Origin: Bacteroidota bacterium | GTDB taxonomy: Bacteria > Bacteroidota > Ignavibacteria > Ignavibacteriales > Ignavibacteriaceae | Assembly: GCA_021778375.1 (NCBI GenBank) | Contig: JAJYCM010000149.1 | Span: 1-6,693, forward strand | Direction of reading: 5' to 3' | DNA length: 6,693 bases | Shown: positions 5,171 to 6,693 of the stretch, piece by piece | How positions within the stretch are numbered: the stretch's first letter is position 1 | Layout of the letters: the number at the start of each line of letters is the position of its first letter | Made by a program: the position numbers and the translations under genes | The notes under the pieces: model-generated | What the model was told of the DNA's origin: nothing | Seen by the model: the letters and a program-made list of their open reading frames with translations, nothing else | The model's database searches: none

Positions 5171-6693
5171 ATGGTAAATCTAAAATCATTAAACAGCGAA
5201 CAAAGAAAAGCAGTAGAATACGACAGTGGTCCCGAAATGATTGTTGCCGGTGCCGGTTCTGGAAAAACCCGCGTTCTTACTTTCAAGGTTGCCTATCTAA
5301 TTGAAAATGGCTATGAACCTGAAAGCATTTTATCCTTAACTTTTACTAACAAAGCTGCCAACGAAATGAAAGCAAGAATCCGAGAATTAGCCGGTATAAA
5401 AGCCGACAAAATTTGGATGGGTACTTTCCATTCCGTATTTGCAAAAATTTTACGAATTGAAGCGGCCAATATTAACTACAAAAGTAACTTCTCCATTTAC
5501 GATGCAGAAGATTCACACTCGCTTGTCTCTAACATAATTTCAAATTTTGAAATAAATCTTGACAGCGTTACTCCGAATTCAGTAAAGCATAGAATTAGCT
5601 TTTTGAAAAACCATATGATTTTTCCTAAAGAGTACCGGGCGAATCATGTTAAGTCTTTTATCGAAGAAAAGATTGCTGATATTTTTGAGGAGTATCAGAA
5701 AAGATTAATCGAAAATAACGCGATGGATTTTGAAGACCTTCTTCTAAAACCGATTGAAATGTTTAACTCCAACGAGAAGATTCTTCAAAAATATAAAAAG
5801 AAATTCGGATATCTCTTAGTTGATGAATTTCAGGATACAAATAAAGCACAATATGAGTTGCTAAAGTTATTGGTTACCAGAGAGGGGAAGATTTGTGTCG
5901 TAGGCGATGATGCGCAGAGTATCTATAGCTGGCGCGGTGCTAACATTGGTAATATGCTTGACTTTGAAAAAGATTTCCCGAAACATAAAATCTTTAAGCT
6001 TGAGCAAAATTACCGGTCGACTAAAAACATCTTACTAGCTGCGGATTCGGTTATTAAAAATAATAAAGACCAAATTATTAAAACTCTGTGGACTGAAAAT
6101 AATGACGGCGAATTGCTGACATTAATTAAATGCTCAGATGAAAAAGACGAAGCTTACCAAATAGCAAAATTTATTAAACATGAAATCTCCAAAAAGAAAT
6201 TATCCCTGAAAGATTTTGCGATCCTATACCGTACAAATGCACAGTCAAGAGCGCTTGAAGATATTTTCCGAAAGGAACGGTTGCCGTATAGAATTATCGG
6301 CGGCGTTGAATTCTATAAAAGAAAAGAAGTGAAAGATATTATTGCTTACCTTCGTATAATTTCAAATCAAAATGATGAAGAGAGTCTGCTGCGAATTATG
6401 AATTTCCCCCAAAGAGGAATCGGCAGCACTACTATAAAAAGAATGATTGCCTTTGCAAGAAAGCTTGATCTTAATTTGTACGATACTATGGCAAGAGTGT
6501 TTGAAGTTATCGACATAAAAGAAAGAATTCAAAAAAACGTTAAGCAATTCCGGCTATTGATTGAAAAATATATAGGACTAAAAGATAAACTTTCGGTAGG
6601 CGAGCTTTCCCGCGCGCTCGTCGACGAGCTAGGTGTTCTAAGAATATTTAAAGAAGAAAATACTCCCGAATCTATGTCAAGGTGGGAAAATAT
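5171..6693 (+). CDS. uvrD: UvrD/PcrA-type superfamily 1 DNA helicase, 3' truncated
   Basis: This is an ATP-dependent 3'-to-5' DNA helicase of the UvrD/Rep/PcrA family, acting in nucleotide-excision and mismatch repair or replication restart. About 507 residues are visible. Motifs in order are the Q motif (LNSEQRKAV, 7-15), Walker A GAGSGKT (27-33), motif Ia (LTFTNKAANEMKARI, 56-70), Ib (GTFHS, 84-88), motif II VDEFQD (217-222), motif III VGDDAQSIYSWRGA (244-257), motif IV QNYRS (279-283) and LYRTNAQSRALE (352-363). Motifs V and VI and the C-terminus lie beyond the edge; relatives are about 650-780 residues. An in-frame ATG at 5162 immediately follows an in-frame TAG; I chose 5171 because GATGGGAA just upstream could serve as a ribosome site. 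The GDDAQSIY wording of motif III favours a Bacteroidota-type UvrD. Rep or PcrA are the alternative names, and the exact subtype is not decided by this part. Confidence 0.93.
   Translation, partial: MVNLKSLNSEQRKAVEYDSGPEMIVAGAGSGKTRVLTFKVAYLIENGYEPESILSLTFTNKAANEMKARIRELAGIKADKIWMGTFHSVFAKILRIEAANINYKSNFSIYDAEDSHSLVSNIISNFEINLDSVTPNSVKHRISFLKNHMIFPKEYRANHVKSFIEEKIADIFEEYQKRLIENNAMDFEDLLLKPIEMFNSNEKILQKYKKKFGYLLVDEFQDTNKAQYELLKLLVTREGKICVVGDDAQSIYSWRGANIGNMLDFEKDFPKHKIFKLEQNYRSTKNILLAADSVIKNNKDQIIKTLWTENNDGELLTLIKCSDEKDEAYQIAKFIKHEISKKKLSLKDFAILYRTNAQSRALEDIFRKERLPYRIIGGVEFYKRKEVKDIIAYLRIISNQNDEESLLRIMNFPQRGIGSTTIKRMIAFARKLDLNLYDTMARVFEVIDIKERIQKNVKQFRLLIEKYIGLKDKLSVGELSRALVDELGVLRIFKEENTPESMSRWEN

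Noticed and set aside
4927..5304. + strand frame of 125 codons spanning the nuoF end, the spacer and the start of the helicase
   Set aside because: It overlaps both real genes out of frame, and its middle is a translation of the AT-rich spacer; its hydrophobic look comes from T-rich codons.
6362..6547. Antisense frame of 61 codons inside the helicase gene
   Set aside because: It is opposite a continuous helicase frame, with no similarity to a known family.

Overview
This AT-rich window (roughly 35-40% G+C by eye) carries the first half of a respiratory complex I operon, nuoA-nuoB-nuoC-nuoD-nuoE-nuoF, all on the + strand. It is followed by the 5' two thirds of a UvrD/PcrA-type DNA helicase gene that runs off the right edge. 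At the extreme left edge, eight codons on the - strand look like the start of a divergently transcribed metallo-beta-lactamase-fold protein, so positions 24-507 are probably a divergent intergenic region.

The organism is most likely a member of the Bacteroidota/Ignavibacteriota (FCB) group. The evidence is a TAnnTTTG-type promoter element with a properly spaced upstream TTG ahead of nuoA, mostly absent or weak Shine-Dalgarno sequences, a helicase motif III of the form GDDAQSIY, and Bacteroidota-like wording in NuoB (EVMRFTPRQ). The free-standing nuoE and nuoF indicate a 14-subunit, NADH-oxidising complex I. Green sulfur bacteria (Chlorobi) have an 11-subunit version lacking E, F and G. This placement is an inference and no ribosomal marker is present.

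Layout: 1-23, probable divergent gene start (-). 24-507, non-coding, with four dyad or hairpin elements (118-153, 151-169, 209-227, 249-265) and a strong promoter candidate (452-482). 508-4988, six tightly packed nuo genes with overlaps of 10 and 1 bp and gaps of 4 and 9 bp; the only loose junction is 42 bp between nuoD and nuoE and is filled by a short tandem repeat. 4989-5170, spacer with a small dyad and a candidate promoter. 5171-6693, uvrD-like helicase, 3' truncated by the window.

Together the six Nuo proteins supply most of the NADH dehydrogenase module (E, F), most of the quinone-linking module (B, C, D) and one membrane subunit (A). NuoG, NuoI and the proton-pumping subunits H and J-N are not here, so the operon is either interrupted by the helicase gene or split across loci. 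All intact genes have their expected cofactor residues. I see no sign of a novel defence, mobile or biosynthetic system. The points worth checking are the operon interruption, the hexamer-based tandem repeat at nuoD/nuoE, the GC-rich palindrome upstream and an altered FMN-loop sequence in NuoF.
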